Of a stretch of DNA of 13,330 bases, positions 1 through 5,842 are shown in pieces. The notes under the pieces are model-generated. The model worked only from the letters and a program-made list of their open reading frames with translations, made no database searches and was not told the DNA's origin. Each line of letters opens with the position of its first letter. The stretch's first letter is position 1. Both the position numbers and the translations under genes were made by a program. Source of the stretch: a bacterium (GTDB lineage Bacteria > Vulcanimicrobiota > Xenobia > Xenobiales > Xenobiaceae); assembly GCA_017444045.1 (NCBI GenBank), contig JAFSXO010000124.1, positions 1 through 13,330 on the forward strand. The letters run 5' to 3'.

Positions 1-161
1 AAAACGACGCTGGCGTTTTCCAGAAAAGCTCGCTTCCAGTTTCGAAGCATGTTGGGATTCACATCATTCTCGTATGCAATGGTACCGAGCTCTTTTTCGG
101 CCTGGAGAACCTCCAGAACCAGTTTCGCTTTGAACTGCGGTGTATATTGTTTCCGTGACAT
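1..161 (-). CDS. IS3-family transposase OrfA, N-terminal part (partial at window edge)
   Basis: The minus-strand ATG is at 161-159, with GGGAG about 9 nt upstream. The frame stays open to the window edge, giving 53 residues that begin MSRKQYTPQFKAKLVLEVL. This is the typical N-terminus of OrfA of IS3-type elements (HTH_Tnp_1 superfamily). A helix-turn-helix spans roughly residues 26-48 and ends in the conserved pattern NPNMLRNWKRAFLE. In this family OrfA binds the terminal repeats, and it is fused to the OrfB catalytic part by a programmed -1 frameshift. The frameshift site and catalytic DDE residues are outside the window, so it cannot be said whether the copy is intact. The reading frame seen here has no lesion. 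Confidence 0.85.
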   Translation of the reverse strand, partial: MSRKQYTPQFKAKLVLEVLQAEKELGTIAYENDVNPNMLRNWKRAFLENASVV

Positions 162-243
162 GGTATTGCGCTCCCTTTCATGTTTGTTGTTACTTTACCA
201 TTCACGATATTTTCCATTGCTGTGGTCTGAATTCCGGGGACCA
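1..243 (-). mobile_element. End of an IS3-like insertion sequence, cut by the left edge of the window
   Basis: The minus strand carries the start of an IS3-type orfA, and its presumed upstream terminal inverted repeat lies at 243 reading leftwards. There the minus strand reads TGGTCCCCGGAATTC, which begins with the TG dinucleotide usual for IS3-family ends. Between the end and the orfA start is about 80 bp of leader, a normal distance for the family. The orfB (DDE transposase) part and the other inverted repeat are outside the window, so neither the target-site duplication nor the partner repeat can be checked. The exact boundary is inferred from the TG-start and the distance to orfA. Confidence 0.65.
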
Positions 244-395
244 TTATACCTCGTTTTGGTTTGTTTAGCGGCAAAGGCGAGGACTTTAATGAGTATGCGT
301 TTGAAGAAGGCTATAAGTATATCTCATACAGATCATATAGGTTTGAATGGCAAATAAGCAGTGTTCCCAACCTGCTGTATACTCTACCACATTAA
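243..395 (+). pseudogene. Possible remnant of a gene interrupted by the IS (weak)
   Basis: Directly beside the presumed IS end, plus-strand frame 3 is open for 50 codons to a TAA at 393-395. It has no start codon of its own. The translation is rich in aromatic and acidic residues (for example EDFNEYAFEEGYKYISYRS), which looks more protein-like than the other frames. It could be the C-terminal end of a gene cut by the insertion. I do not recognise the family. An open frame of this length arises by chance fairly often, so this is a suggestion only. Confidence 0.18.
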
Positions 396-413
396 TGTTC
401 AAAAACACTAACC

Positions 414-455
414 TTAAGGCGTGCGCTGCAGAAATGAGAGCAGCACACGCCTTAA
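414..455 (-). terminator. Hairpin terminator for the minus-strand gene cluster
   Basis: A 16-bp stem (414-429 with 440-455) encloses a 10-nt loop, 30 nt beyond the stop codon of the MEMO-AMMECR1 gene. As minus-strand RNA every position pairs, with a single G-U wobble. As plus-strand RNA the same position is a C-A mismatch, so the structure suits minus-strand transcription. Downstream on the minus strand is an interrupted T-run (GTGTTTTTG). The T-run starts a few bases after the stem and is imperfect, so efficiency is uncertain. Confidence 0.7.
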
Positions 456-485
456 ACCAGCAATTAATCAGCAATTATCCAGCTT

Positions 486-1847
486 TTATTTGCCGTACAC
501 GATAACCTCAAAGCGCAGCAGCTCGGGATTCTCGCTCAGAGATATTCCGCCTTTGCTGGCGGCGATCTGCAGTTGCTTCTCCACGGTATCGATGCCCTCG
601 AGGTTGGGAAGCAGTACGCCCCGGCGGCTGCCCTTGCAGACCACCACTCCGTAGCGTTTGGGATCGAGCATATCGCGGGAGGCAATGGCCTCCATGGGGC
701 CTAGCACGTAGACCTGATACTGCAGCTGCGGCAATTCTTCGGGAGTCACCGGCTCAAAGCGCGGATCGCGAGAACAGGCGGAGATGGCATTCTGAATGAT
801 CTCCTGCTGCTGGCTGGCGCAGGTAGCGGCGAGGGTGCCGATGCAGCCGCGCAGCTGGCCGTTAATCTTGAGGGTAACGAAGGTGGGGGCCGGCTGAGCT
901 AACTCTCCCTCTGGGGCTGGCGGCTCCGGGACGCGTCCGTGCAGGACATACTCCTGAACGGCCTGGCGGGCTAAGCTTAGCCTAATGTCTTCCGCGGGCT
1001 TAGCCTCGGTGGCCTCATCGCCTTCGGAAGCTGTCTGATTCGTCTCTAAATAGGCGACGCAGTAGCCGACGCCGAAGGGGCCTTCATAGGAAAGCTGATG
1101 CACAGTTGCCTGGGGCATAGCGCCTAGCAGCATCATTATGGGGCGATAGCCGCATTGGCCGGCGCGGCGTATCGTATCGGCGGGAATGCCGGCCGCAGCC
1201 TGCAGGTCATCATTGCGCAGCGCCGCGGTAATCGCTTCGTCAAATACCGGGCCCTGTTCGTCGAAGCCGTAAGGGCCGCTGCTCAGCAGCCGGTGCGAGA
1301 GATCGCCTGAGGCTAAGATGGCGGTGGGCACTTCGTCCTGGGCTATGCACTCGGCCAGCGCCTTGCCGAAGCGGGCGTGTTCCAGCGGGCTGAGATCGGA
1401 TATGCCCAAAAGCACTACGGGAATATTTAGGCCAGCTTCGTGCAGATAGTGAAGCGGCACCAAAGCGCCGTGATCCATGCTCAGCGGAAAACCATACTGT
1501 TTGGCGGAGTCTTCGCTCAGGAAAAAGGTGGGCAGGCCGCGCTGTCCGCAAAACTCGGCCAGATGGCGGGCGAAGTCCTGATCTACAGGATAGTCCAATG
1601 CCACATCGGGACGGTTAAACTGGCGCATATCTCCGCGCAGGCGCTCGCTCAGAAAGATGGGAAATGCCGTGGGATGCACCGGAGCGTGGGGCGATATGAT
1701 GATGAGGCGCTTGGGCTGCATTTCAGCTATGCGCCGGGCGGTCTCGCGCATCGAGCTGTCTGTAGAGCGCACCTGCTCAAGCATCTCCGGCTTGGGGTCG
1801 AGAACTAAGAGCGGGGGATGGGGATTTAAAGCGGCGATTACGATCAT
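486..1847 (-). CDS. AmmeMemoRadiSam system protein: MEMO1-type (LigB-like) domain fused to AMMECR1 domain
   Basis: The product has 453 residues and two domains. Residues 1-265 form a MEMO/class III extradiol dioxygenase-like domain. It shows the expected landmarks NPHPP (His10), SPHAP (His54), DHG (125-127) and SGDLSH (180-185), whose histidines line the metal or active-site cleft in this superfamily. A Glu/Pro/Ala-rich linker (about 268-318) leads to an AMMECR1 domain (about 320-453) with its signature LRGCIG at 332-337. The two domains belong to the AmmeMemoRadiSam trio, whose third member is a radical SAM protein. That partner is not visible in the window, and the biochemical role of the system is unsettled. 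I place the start at 1847 because GGAG lies 7 nt upstream and the conserved N-terminus MIVIAALNPHPP starts there. An in-frame ATG at 1889 would add 14 unconserved residues. It is the last gene of the minus-strand cluster, about 100 nt after truB. Confidence 0.9.
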   Translation of the reverse strand: MIVIAALNPHPPLLVLDPKPEMLEQVRSTDSSMRETARRIAEMQPKRLIIISPHAPVHPTAFPIFLSERLRGDMRQFNRPDVALDYPVDQDFARHLAEFCGQRGLPTFFLSEDSAKQYGFPLSMDHGALVPLHYLHEAGLNIPVVLLGISDLSPLEHARFGKALAECIAQDEVPTAILASGDLSHRLLSSGPYGFDEQGPVFDEAITAALRNDDLQAAAGIPADTIRRAGQCGYRPIMMLLGAMPQATVHQLSYEGPFGVGYCVAYLETNQTASEGDEATEAKPAEDIRLSLARQAVQEYVLHGRVPEPPAPEGELAQPAPTFVTLKINGQLRGCIGTLAATCASQQQEIIQNAISACSRDPRFEPVTPEELPQLQYQVYVLGPMEAIASRDMLDPKRYGVVVCKGSRRGVLLPNLEGIDTVEKQLQIAASKGGISLSENPELLRFEVIVYGK

Positions 1848-1947
1848 GGCAAGGCTCCAAAAATAAGAATGGTTAGCGGTAGGTCTCATATATAAAACCT
1901 TTAGATGGGAAAATGCGCGACTGCGGAAAGGCGGATAATGACAAAGG

Positions 1948-2877
1948 CTAGGCTATAGCCATGTGCTCCGCAAATATCCGCTCAATCGTAACGCGGCGCA
2001 GACAGAGATTAAGCCGTCCGATACCGAACAGGGTTCCCGTGTCATCATCGCGCAGCACTACAGCTTGGCGGGGAGTCCAGGTCGGAAGCAATTCCTTAAG
2101 CGGCAGCTCCTGATTGCGCTCGTATGCCCGTTTAATGGGGGTTACGGTCAAGGTATCCAGGCCGTACTGCTGCAGCACTAAGCCCGTGGGAGTCAGCAGG
2201 CTCGCAATATCGCTATTTTCCAGCTCTTCCAAGGTGACGGCCTTTTCCAGCCTAAAGATACCGCTCTGGGTGCGCAGCAGAAAACTCATGCAGGCCCCGC
2301 AGCCGAAATGGCTGCCAATATCGCGGATCAGGGCGCGTATGTAGGTGCCTTGGCCGCACTCCACCGAGATGAAGGCCTTTAATTCGCCTTCGCTCCGGAA
2401 CAGGTCTTGCAGCTCGACCCGATAGTAAATGGCTGGGCGCGGGGGCAGATCAACGCTGACGCCCTGTCTCACCAGCTCATAGCTGCGCATTCCGTCTACG
2501 TGCAAAGCCGATACGCTGGGGGGAACCTGCATAACGGTGCCGCGGTATTGCTGGCAGACTTCTTCAAGCTGGGCGAAGGTTATATCGGGAACGGGATGGC
2601 GCTTGATGTCGCGGCCGTGGGTGTCGAGCGTTTCGCTTTGCCAGCCGAACACCAATTCGGCTATATAGCCCTTGCGCGATGGCGGAAGGTAGCTGATAGT
2701 GCGGGTGGCCGCTCCCAGCGCCAGAGGCAGCACTCCGCTCGCGCCGGGATCCAGGGTGCCTAGATGACCTATTTTGCCCTTGCCGATAAGCCGCCTGAGC
2801 CGGGCTACCACAGTATGAGAGCTCATGCCCGGCGGCTTAAGTATATTCAGAAACCCGCAAGGAAATGATGGGGCCAT
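1948..2877 (-). CDS. truB: tRNA pseudouridine(55) synthase TruB
   Basis: The 309-residue protein converts uridine 55 to pseudouridine in the T-loop of tRNAs. The N-terminal catalytic core is clear: the opening motif FLNILKPPGMSSHTVV, then HLGTLDPGASGVLPLALG with the catalytic aspartate at residue 43. RKGYIAEL and the GTYIRALIRDIG motif (conserved RNA-contacting strand) follow. The C-terminal part (about 240-309) corresponds to the variable small domain. Its start lies only 4 nt after the stop of the upstream exported-protein gene. No convincing Shine-Dalgarno sequence precedes it, so translation is probably coupled. TruB is commonly found with rbfA/infB or ribF. Here it sits between a secreted protein and MEMO-AMMECR1, an unusual neighbourhood that suggests local rearrangement. 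Confidence 0.96.
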   Translation of the reverse strand: MAPSFPCGFLNILKPPGMSSHTVVARLRRLIGKGKIGHLGTLDPGASGVLPLALGAATRTISYLPPSRKGYIAELVFGWQSETLDTHGRDIKRHPVPDITFAQLEEVCQQYRGTVMQVPPSVSALHVDGMRSYELVRQGVSVDLPPRPAIYYRVELQDLFRSEGELKAFISVECGQGTYIRALIRDIGSHFGCGACMSFLLRTQSGIFRLEKAVTLEELENSDIASLLTPTGLVLQQYGLDTLTVTPIKRAYERNQELPLKELLPTWTPRQAVVLRDDDTGTLFGIGRLNLCLRRVTIERIFAEHMAIA

Positions 2878-2881
2878 GTGC

Positions 2882-3490
2882 TTAGAATATGCCGGGGCGG
2901 GCGGGATTGTTTCCCTGCGGGCGAGGGCCCTGAGGCTGGGCGCCTTGCTTGCCGTTCGGCTTCTGCTCGTTCTCCCGTGACTGCGGCGCAGAGAAGAAGA
3001 ACTGCTTTATTACGCCGTTCTGGTCGTGGATAATGTATACGCCGCGATAATAGTACATGGAGATATTGTCGGATTCTCTTTCGGGCTCGCCCCAGAACTG
3101 GACGGCCTTGCTGATAGGGTCGCCGATGCGCAGTGACGCTTGGTTGAGCTTTAAAACTGTCGCTGGATTCTTTACTAAAATGCTCTGGACGACGTTCTTC
3201 TTGTTGATGCGGATCTCGTACTGATCAAAGTACACGAAATCTACATAGTCGTCTTCAACCTTGCCGGATTTGGAGCGCAAGGCTTCAACGGCGTCGGGAG
3301 GGCCGGCTATGCCAAAGACCTGGCCGATGGTGTCGCCAGGCTTCAGGGTGTCTGCTCCCAAGACGATGCCGCTGGGCGGATCGGTAAAGGCGTTAGCGGC
3401 TGGGCTGTTCTGGGCTAGAGCCTTCGGGGCATTAACTCCTAAGCTGAGTGCTAATAGCGCCATAGCGGAAAAAGCAAAAAGTTTGCGCAC
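2882..3490 (-). CDS. Exported protein with two BamE/SmpA-like repeat modules
   Basis: The 202-residue product starts with GTG at 3490. An excellent Shine-Dalgarno sequence (AAGGAG, 3498-3503 on the opposite strand) lies 7 nt upstream, which settles the start. Residues 1-26 are a signal peptide ending in ALA before Gln27, with no lipobox cysteine, so the protein should be released into the periplasm or outside. The mature part has two similar modules, about 40-105 and 112-165. Each runs 'L-x-G-D-x-I-x-x-x-x-x-x-x-G-x-P' followed by a tyrosine-rich strand, a short turn and a strand with V-x-x-I or I-x-x-F. This layout recalls BamE/SmpA-type small alpha-beta domains, but the assignment is by pattern only. 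The last 35 residues are a Pro/Gln/Asn/Gly-rich disordered tail. It is first in the minus-strand cluster, just before truB. Function unknown. Confidence 0.8.
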   Translation of the reverse strand: MRKLFAFSAMALLALSLGVNAPKALAQNSPAANAFTDPPSGIVLGADTLKPGDTIGQVFGIAGPPDAVEALRSKSGKVEDDYVDFVYFDQYEIRINKKNVVQSILVKNPATVLKLNQASLRIGDPISKAVQFWGEPERESDNISMYYYRGVYIIHDQNGVIKQFFFSAPQSRENEQKPNGKQGAQPQGPRPQGNNPARPGIF

Positions 3491-3497
3491 AGTTCTA

Positions 3498-3503
3498 CTC
3501 CTT
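3498..3503 (-). promoter_or_regulatory. Shine-Dalgarno sequence that fixes a GTG start
   Basis: On the minus strand this reads AAGGAG, seven bases before GTG at 3490. It justifies choosing the non-ATG start for the exported two-repeat protein. Confidence 0.75.
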
Positions 3504-3550
3504 ACAGTATCCCTATTGCCGCGCGTCTATGCGAAGGTGTGGCGCTCGGC

Positions 3551-3564
3551 ACATGTTAACATGT
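3551..3564. promoter_or_regulatory. Perfect 14-bp palindrome in the divergent intergenic region; candidate operator
   Basis: ACATGTTAACATGT is a perfect palindrome centred between the two divergent transcription units (3490 leftwards, 3674 rightwards). It also contains a tandem direct repeat, CATGTTAA twice at 3552-3567. Length, symmetry and location fit a binding site for a dimeric regulator acting on both sides. I could not place convincing -35/-10 boxes around it, and no regulator gene is in the window, so the role is inferred. Confidence 0.35.
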
Positions 3565-3673
3565 TAATGAATGATAATGCGGGCGTGAAAAATATTCTCC
3601 TGCCTAATAGCCGAGGTATTTGCACTATTATTAAGCAGGAATGGTGTTCTGTTGGGGAATAGTCATATTTATC

Positions 3674-4933
3674 ATGGATAATATCGACTCGTCGTCAGCG
3701 AGCATAAATGAGCCAACTGCTGCGGCTTCTGGCAGTTCTTCTGTTCCTCTTCCTCCCGGTGTGATAATGTCAGCTGTGCCCGTTGCTGCGCCTTCCGAAG
3801 CGGATGAGACGGTTTCGGCATCTCAGTCTCAGAACAGCCCCGGTGATGCGGCTGGGCAGAGCGCCGCTCCGGTAGTGCCCGCGCCTGACGCTGCCGCGCT
3901 TGTTGCTCCTATAGCTACGGCGCTGGTCGATGCCATTCAGACCGCCGCCAGCGCGGCCAGTGCAGCTACTGCCGCTAATGCCGCCAATGCATCTGGCGCA
4001 GTTAATGCTGTAAACGCAGCTAACGCGGCAAATTCAGCCAGCCTTCCCAATGCGGCTGCTATGGGAAATGTCTCTGCCGGGGCAGCGCCTTCCCCGGAAA
4101 GGTCGGCTGCTGGTGAAAAGGTCTCGGCTGCACGTGAAGCGGCCATGCCCGTCGCCAAGCATAATTATATTTGGAACTATACGCATTCCTGGCAGTTCCC
4201 CGTAGCTCTGGCCTGTATACTTCTTGGCATTATGGTGGGGCTGCAGTATAGGTCTCAGGTGGGCAAAGGGGATCTGCAGATCGACGACCGCCGCAAGCTG
4301 GTCGAGCTGGTGCGCGCCATGGAGAGCGAGCGCAACAAGATGTCCAATGAGCTTAAAGAAACCAGGGCCCATATGGTCGAGCTGGAGGAGGCGTCCGGTA
4401 AGCGCGAGCAGGTCAGCAAACAGCTTCAGGATCAGCTGGTGCGCTCCCGCATAGAGGCCGGACTAACTGGCATGAAGGGCCCCGGTGTCGTGGTCTCTCT
4501 GAACGATTCTCCGCGCACTGCTCCGGCTACCGAGGATAATTATTTCTATATCGTGCACGATGTTGACCTTACCGCTCTGGTAAATGAGCTGTGGGCGGCC
4601 GGTGCAGAGGCCATCAGCGTTAATGAACAGCGCATAGTTACGCGCTCTTCAATCCGCTGTGTAGGCCCGGCAGTGCTGGTCAATGGCGTGCGCCTTACAG
4701 CGCCTTATGTCGTCAAAGCGATAGGCTCCAAGGATTTGGAGACCGCCCTGCGTATGCCTGGCGGTTTTCTGAACAGTATGGCGCCGCTGATCAGCAAGGG
4801 CGGAGAAGTGAAGATGAACAGCCTGCAGGAGGTAGTTATTCCGCCTTACGAGGGCTCCAGCTCATTCCGTTATGGTCAGTCGTTTGAGAAGTCTGCTGAA
4901 GCTTCTTCAGATGAAAAAGACGGCAAATCTTGA
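3674..4933 (+). CDS. DUF881 family membrane protein with long Ala/Asn-rich N-terminal tail
   Basis: From ATG 3674 the protein has 419 residues. Residues 1-160 are low-complexity, rich in Ala, Ser and Pro, with Ala-Asn runs at about 95-130. A single transmembrane helix follows at about 174-192. A charged coiled-coil segment at about 204-259 leads into the DUF881 domain (about 262-395), with the typical MKGPGVVVSLNDS entry and a later INEQRIV/SSIRCVGP section. DUF881 proteins are usually near 230-260 residues and sit with Sbp and cell-division or envelope genes in Bacillota, and sbp is indeed next here. Expected topology is a cytoplasmic tail and an extracytoplasmic DUF881 domain. The start is uncertain. 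ATG 3641 would add 11 hydrophobic residues but has AGGA directly abutting it, and ATG 3674 has only a distant GGGGA (15 nt). I prefer 3674. Confidence 0.85.
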   Translation: MDNIDSSSASINEPTAAASGSSSVPLPPGVIMSAVPVAAPSEADETVSASQSQNSPGDAAGQSAAPVVPAPDAAALVAPIATALVDAIQTAASAASAATAANAANASGAVNAVNAANAANSASLPNAAAMGNVSAGAAPSPERSAAGEKVSAAREAAMPVAKHNYIWNYTHSWQFPVALACILLGIMVGLQYRSQVGKGDLQIDDRRKLVELVRAMESERNKMSNELKETRAHMVELEEASGKREQVSKQLQDQLVRSRIEAGLTGMKGPGVVVSLNDSPRTAPATEDNYFYIVHDVDLTALVNELWAAGAEAISVNEQRIVTRSSIRCVGPAVLVNGVRLTAPYVVKAIGSKDLETALRMPGGFLNSMAPLISKGGEVKMNSLQEVVIPPYEGSSSFRYGQSFEKSAEASSDEKDGKS

Positions 4934-5003
4934 TTTTTTGCGCTTCACCAGTAAATATAAACGCCGTGTGCATGGGCTTGCGCCGGCGAAAGGGCATTAA
5001 GCA

Positions 5004-5369
5004 ATGATAATTGTTCTGGGATTGATATTGGGTATTATTATCGGTCTGATCGTGCCTTATCAGGTGCCTCTAATTGCGGCCAAATATGTGTCGGTCGCTT
5101 TTTTAGCTGGCCTGGATTCTGTAATAGGAGCTACGCGGTCCGGTCTGGAAGGCAAATTCCGCATGGGAGTTTTCGCCAGCGGCTTTTTTACTAACCTTTT
5201 GCTGGCGGCTTCGCTTACCTGGATGGGCGACTGCCTGGGAGTGGAAATTTATCAGGCCGCCATCGTGACCTTCGGTATGCGCATATTTTTAAACCTCGGC
5301 TATATCCGTCGCGATTTGCTCAATCAGGGCGCCTCGCAGTCTCCGTTAAATGACTTAATGGAAATGTAA
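5004..5369 (+). CDS. sbp: Small basic family membrane protein (Sbp, DUF1290)
   Basis: The 121-residue protein has three hydrophobic helices (about 2-18, 27-43, 55-75) and a fourth around 80-97. It carries the family's conserved middle part, reading KYVSVAFLAGLDSVIGATRS, LEGKF and then SGFFTNLLLAASL. AAAGGG lies 9 nt before the ATG. Sbp is a small integral membrane protein, often beside DUF881 genes and near ftsZ/ftsA loci in Bacillota, and probably works at the envelope or division site. The exact molecular function is unknown. The gap to the DUF881 gene is 70 nt, so co-transcription is likely. No ftsZ or divIVA is visible here. Confidence 0.93.
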   Translation: MIIVLGLILGIIIGLIVPYQVPLIAAKYVSVAFLAGLDSVIGATRSGLEGKFRMGVFASGFFTNLLLAASLTWMGDCLGVEIYQAAIVTFGMRIFLNLGYIRRDLLNQGASQSPLNDLMEM

Positions 5370-5433
5370 GCAGTGCCGGCAGCATGGCGTCAGTGAACTA
5401 GCGAGGCAGCAGAGGTAAGTAAGCTAGCACCGC

Positions 5434-5745
5434 GCTAACGCGCGTGAATAAACACCGACTATTATCATTCTCCTTAAGCTTTTAATGGCAAGTATAGCAG
5501 TTGCATTGATCTAACGGCACTGTCCAGGGCAGGAACTGCCCTAAAGGAGCAAAAAATACTGCAGAATAAGTCAATGGTTATAAGTTAGCGATTAGCTAAC
5601 GTGTTAACATCCTAACTCCCCCTAAGGGATGGCAGGGGGAGATGTCGCGACTGCGACAGAGGGGGTGGCCACAGCTGGCGGAAGAATCGAAGTTTAACGC
5701 ATGTTGTGTGCTAACTTGTACGCTTACATACAACGCAGCGCTAAC
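5434..5745. promoter_or_regulatory. Cluster of five GCTAAC motifs upstream of the acyl-kinase fusion; candidate operators
   Basis: GCTAAC occurs at 5434-5439, 5595-5600, 5710-5715 and 5740-5745 on the plus strand, and once inverted (GTTAGC) at 5584-5589. Three copies are followed by G, and three copies (counting the inverted one) are preceded by C, giving roughly CGCTAACG. By chance a given hexamer is expected about 0.2 times on both strands of this 470-bp region. The inverted pair 5584-5600 forms a hairpin or dyad with a 5-nt centre. This could be a regulator binding array for the Ptb/Buk genes or a repeat family. No regulator gene is nearby. Confidence 0.35.
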
Positions 5746-5806
5746 GTTCATGAATGAGCAATGTCAATGCTTTCGCTCCTTAACTTATAAGCATTGCAGA
5801 ATAAGT
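5560..5806 (+). repeat. Pair of 12-nt direct repeats (TGCAGAATAAGT) bracketing the palindromic element
   Basis: TGCAGAATAAGT occurs at 5560-5571 and again at 5795-5806. The copies are 223 bp apart, and the three-part palindrome lies between them. They could mark a small inserted unit or a short tandem duplication, but the sequences outside the repeats differ. Only the two 12-mers themselves are directly seen. Confidence 0.4.
5616..5668. repeat. Compact three-part palindromic repeat (REP/MITE-like)
   Basis: CTCCCCCT (5616-5623) pairs perfectly with AGGGGGAG (5634-5641) around a 10-nt loop. Immediately afterwards TGTCGC (5643-5648) pairs with GCGACA (5653-5658) around GACT. A final AGAGGGGG run (5658-5665) can compete for the first C-rich arm, so alternative folds are possible. 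Similar C5-run/TGTCGC-hairpin/G5-run elements are, as I recall, scattered through intergenic regions of many gut Bacillota genomes. Only this copy is present in the window. The element is non-coding and may also act as an RNA structure upstream of the fusion gene. Confidence 0.6.
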
Positions 5807-5842
5807 AAGCAGGATTATATAGAAAAGGGAAAGAGCGCTCAC

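Larger units (their letters stand above)
5370..5842. other. 470-bp intergenic region, structured and repeat-rich
   Basis: No convincing gene lies here. The region holds several small inverted repeats: CGCGC-TAAC-GCGCG at 5431-5444, a 7-bp stem with a 3-nt loop at 5526-5542 (AGGGCAG/CTGCCCT), and GTTAGC/GCTAAC at 5584-5600. It also holds a three-part palindromic repeat (5616-5668), a 12-nt direct repeat pair and a cluster of GCTAAC motifs, described separately. The open frame that continues upstream of the fusion gene into 5642 runs through the palindromic repeat and is rich in Cys and Thr. I regard it as non-coding. Confidence 0.7.

Noticed and set aside
5526..5542. 7-bp hairpin AGGGCAG/CTGCCCT as a terminator for sbp
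   Set aside because: It is followed by A-rich rather than T-rich sequence on the plus strand and lies more than 150 nt after the stop. It may be structural but not an intrinsic terminator.
5642..5842. 67-codon upstream extension of the fusion gene
   Set aside because: It begins inside the palindromic repeat, is Cys/Thr-rich and unlike the family N-terminus. The ATG at 5843 has a purine-rich ribosome binding site and matches where homology starts.
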